The translations under genes were made by a program, and so were the position numbers. Source: JBOFCS01 sp051646185 (GTDB lineage: Bacteria > Actinomycetota > Actinomycetes > Mycobacteriales > Mycobacteriaceae). Taken from it: a stretch of DNA of 7,654 nucleotides. Position 1 is the first letter of the stretch. Every line of letters begins with the position of its first letter. The stretch spans positions 1 to 7,654 of the forward strand of contig JBOFCS010000088.1 in NCBI GenBank assembly GCA_051646185.1, read 5' to 3'. Below are positions 6,162 to 7,654 of this stretch, one piece after another. Under the pieces are notes generated by a model. The model did not search any database. It was given only the letters and a program-made list of their open reading frames with translations, and was not told the DNA's origin.

Positions 6162-7425
6162 TCACGGTGAGTAGATCATGCCAATTGCTTGTATAGGCTG
6201 GTGAAAGCATTGTGCGTTTAGATTCCCAGTTGCGTCGTTGTTTGACTCCGGCTAGTCCGTATCCTGCTGCGCTGTTGCCATATTTATTCATAACAGCATC
6301 AAGTGCCTGATCAATTCTCTGGTCGCTGTGCTCCCAGAGCGTGGGGGAAGATCCTGCGGGGGAGAGTTCGTAGAGGGATAATCCCGCTCGAACATATGGA
6401 GTTCCGGTTCGGATGAGTGTTGCCGCTAGCGTTTTAGCGGCTTGGGTAAGGGCTAGGGGTTTGTCGGTAGGTAACGCAAATGTTTTATGCCCGTGTGGGT
6501 GGTGTTGTGGTTTATCTTTGTGGCGTTTGGTAGAAAGATAAACCGATAATGAACCTGCTTGCAGTCCTTGTTTTCTCAATTTTTGTGCGATAGCGCTGGC
6601 GTAGACGCTCATGACTTCGTTAATCTCATCGAGTGTGGTTAGTGGGTGGGAAAAATGCCGGGAATGAATGAGTTGTTGTCGGGGTTGCGGTTCGCCACCA
6701 AAGGGGATGCAGGAGATGCCATGTAATTCTTGGGCTGTCCGATATAGGACCACCGAAAATCGCCGGTGTAAATAGTGAGGGTCTGCTTGTTGAAGGTCAG
6801 CTACTGTGCAAATATCTAGTACAGCAAGGTTTTTTGTCATCTTGCGACCAACGCCCCACACTTCGCTTACCGGGACTCGGGAGAATGTGGTAGCAAGGTC
6901 TTGTGTTGTCCATTGGGTAAAGTCGCAGATGCCCTGTTGAGTGGCCGAGGCTTTTGCGCATCTATTGGCTAACTTCGCCAGGGTTTTTGTTTGTCCGATT
7001 CCAACACATACCGGAAGTCCAATCCATTGGGCAACGGTACGTTTAATATCTTGGGCGAGTGCCCGAGCTTTGTTGGCTGGCAAGAGTAAAAAGCATTCGT
7101 CAATGCTATAGGGCTCAACATGGGCTGAAAATTGTTCTAGGACAGCGCAAAATCGTGCAGACATATCCCCGTATAGTGCGTAGTTAGAGCTGCATGCAAT
7201 CACTGAACGAAAGGTATTGTCTTGTTGAACCTGATACCAGGGGATGCCCATTCGCACACCTAAAGCTTTTGCTTCATCGCTGCGAGAGATGACGCATCCA
7301 TCGTTATTGCTGAGCACCACAATGGGTTTGTTGATAAGGGACGGGGCAAAGGTGCGTTCGCAGGAGACGAACATAGAGTTCACATCGACTAAGGCGAAGA
7401 CCATCTGCGGTTTCTGTTTAGACAC
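6154..7425 (-). CDS. umuC: error-prone DNA polymerase V catalytic subunit, Y family
   Basis: UmuC copies past damaged template bases, normally with processed UmuD and as part of the SOS response. The 423-residue length matches E. coli UmuC (422). The palm residues are present: Asp14 in LVDVNSM, and Asp109-Glu110 in [43 protein letters not shown] and VWGVGRKM follow in the family's order, and the little-finger and C-terminal parts end with [12 protein letters not shown]. The residue equivalent to the E. coli sugar gate Tyr11 is Phe19. The usual clamp-binding QLxLF is replaced by PTLWE near residues 361-365. The start is taken as GTG 7425, which overlaps the umuD stop by 8 bases and suggests translational coupling; ATG at 7404, just before VFALVDVN, is the alternative (416 residues) and better matches the E. 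coli N terminus. Neither has a strong ribosome site. Confidence 0.95.
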   Translation of the reverse strand: MSKQKPQMVFALVDVNSMFVSCERTFAPSLINKPIVVLSNNDGCVISRSDEAKALGVRMGIPWYQVQQDNTFRSVIACSSNYALYGDMSARFCAVLEQFSAHVEPYSIDECFLLLPANKARALAQDIKRTVAQWIGLPVCVGIGQTKTLAKLANRCAKASATQQGICDFTQWTTQDLATTFSRVPVSEVWGVGRKMTKNLAVLDICTVADLQQADPHYLHRRFSVVLYRTAQELHGISCIPFGGEPQPRQQLIHSRHFSHPLTTLDEINEVMSVYASAIAQKLRKQGLQAGSLSVYLSTKRHKDKPQHHPHGHKTFALPTDKPLALTQAAKTLAATLIRTGTPYVRAGLSLYELSPAGSSPTLWEHSDQRIDQALDAVMNKYGNSAAGYGLAGVKQRRNWESKRTMLSPAYTSNWHDLLTVTT

Positions 7426-7654
7426 GGTGCAGCACCCGCGTAACGACTCCCCAAATGGAGAGTTCTTGATTTTCGGCTACAACAATATTAGGGTTTGCCG
7501 GGTTCTCTGCACGTAACACCCAGCGGCCCTGTGCTTTACCGAGTCGTTTGACTGTGAAATCTCCGTCAACTATTGCTATCACAATTTTGCCCACCGCCGG
7601 GGGGATCGAACGGTCCACAATAAGTTCATCACCATCGAATATTCCAGCATCACG
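7418..7654 (-). CDS. umuD: UmuD-like S24 peptidase, polymerase V accessory subunit; 5' part off the window
   Basis: UmuD is an S24-family protein that cleaves itself when bound to RecA filaments; the cleaved dimer joins UmuC. The frame is open from the right edge to TAA at 7418-7420, giving the last 78 residues. It begins [16 protein letters not shown], equivalent to the stretch just after the catalytic serine of UmuD and LexA, and contains DFTVKRL, whose lysine (codon 7547-7549) is the catalytic base. The end, [13 protein letters not shown], matches the UmuD C terminus (VFGVVIHVV in E. coli). The catalytic Ser, the cleavage site and any LexA-binding box upstream are not in the window. A GTG at 7618 is an internal valine codon, not a start. 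The stop overlaps the umuC start by 8 bases. A LexA paralogue is possible but the umuC partner makes UmuD by far the likelier. Confidence 0.9.
   Translation of the reverse strand, partial: RDAGIFDGDELIVDRSIPPAVGKIVIAIVDGDFTVKRLGKAQGRWVLRAENPANPNIVVAENQELSIWGVVTRVLHRV

Noticed and set aside
1..7654. Search for tRNA, rRNA, CRISPR repeats, insertion sequence ends or transposase, and phage genes.
   Set aside because: None was recognised by eye on either strand; almost all of the window is taken up by ordinary coding genes.

Overview
The window reads as chromosomal DNA from a Corynebacterium-like actinobacterium of moderate GC content. That assignment is inferred from the protein style: a secreted LIP-family lipase with an SHA-type signal peptide, an Excalibur-domain surface protein, frequent GTG starts, and a PadR regulator and FadH of actinobacterial type. 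The species cannot be fixed from the sequence alone. Both ends of the window cut through genes. Genes are densely packed and no RNA gene, insertion sequence, CRISPR array or phage element was seen.

Left block (1-3385), a probable lipid module. A PadR-type regulator gene and a 2,4-dienoyl-CoA reductase gene (fadH, cut by the left edge) lie head to tail on the minus strand with a gap of about 45 bases. A secreted lipase gene is transcribed divergently from an intergenic region of about 190 bases. That region holds a TTGACA box, a perfect 9-base direct repeat and an imperfect inverted repeat, all candidate regulatory sites. The simple reading is that the lipase releases fatty acids outside the cell, FadH handles unsaturated fatty acids inside, and PadR controls one or both. 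The regulatory link is inference. A GC-rich hairpin (3392-3427) separates the lipase from the next, convergent gene.

Middle block (3435-5346, minus strand): a small putative lipoprotein, an alanine dehydrogenase/PNT-family enzyme of the N5-(carboxyethyl)ornithine synthase type, and a four-helix hypothetical membrane protein. All are codirectional with gaps of about 50 bases, so they may form an operon.

Right block (5526-7654): an Excalibur calcium-binding membrane protein on the plus strand converges on a umuD-umuC pair on the minus strand. The Excalibur and umuC genes overlap tail to tail by 8 bases, and umuD and umuC overlap by 8 bases. umuC encodes the catalytic subunit of an error-prone Y-family polymerase. 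umuD is cut by the right edge, so its catalytic serine and any LexA box lie outside the window.

Nothing seen here amounts to a clearly new system. The points most worth a second look are the lipase/PadR/FadH control region, the orphan carboxyethylornithine synthase-like gene with its lipoprotein and membrane-protein neighbours, and the degenerate clamp-binding region of UmuC.
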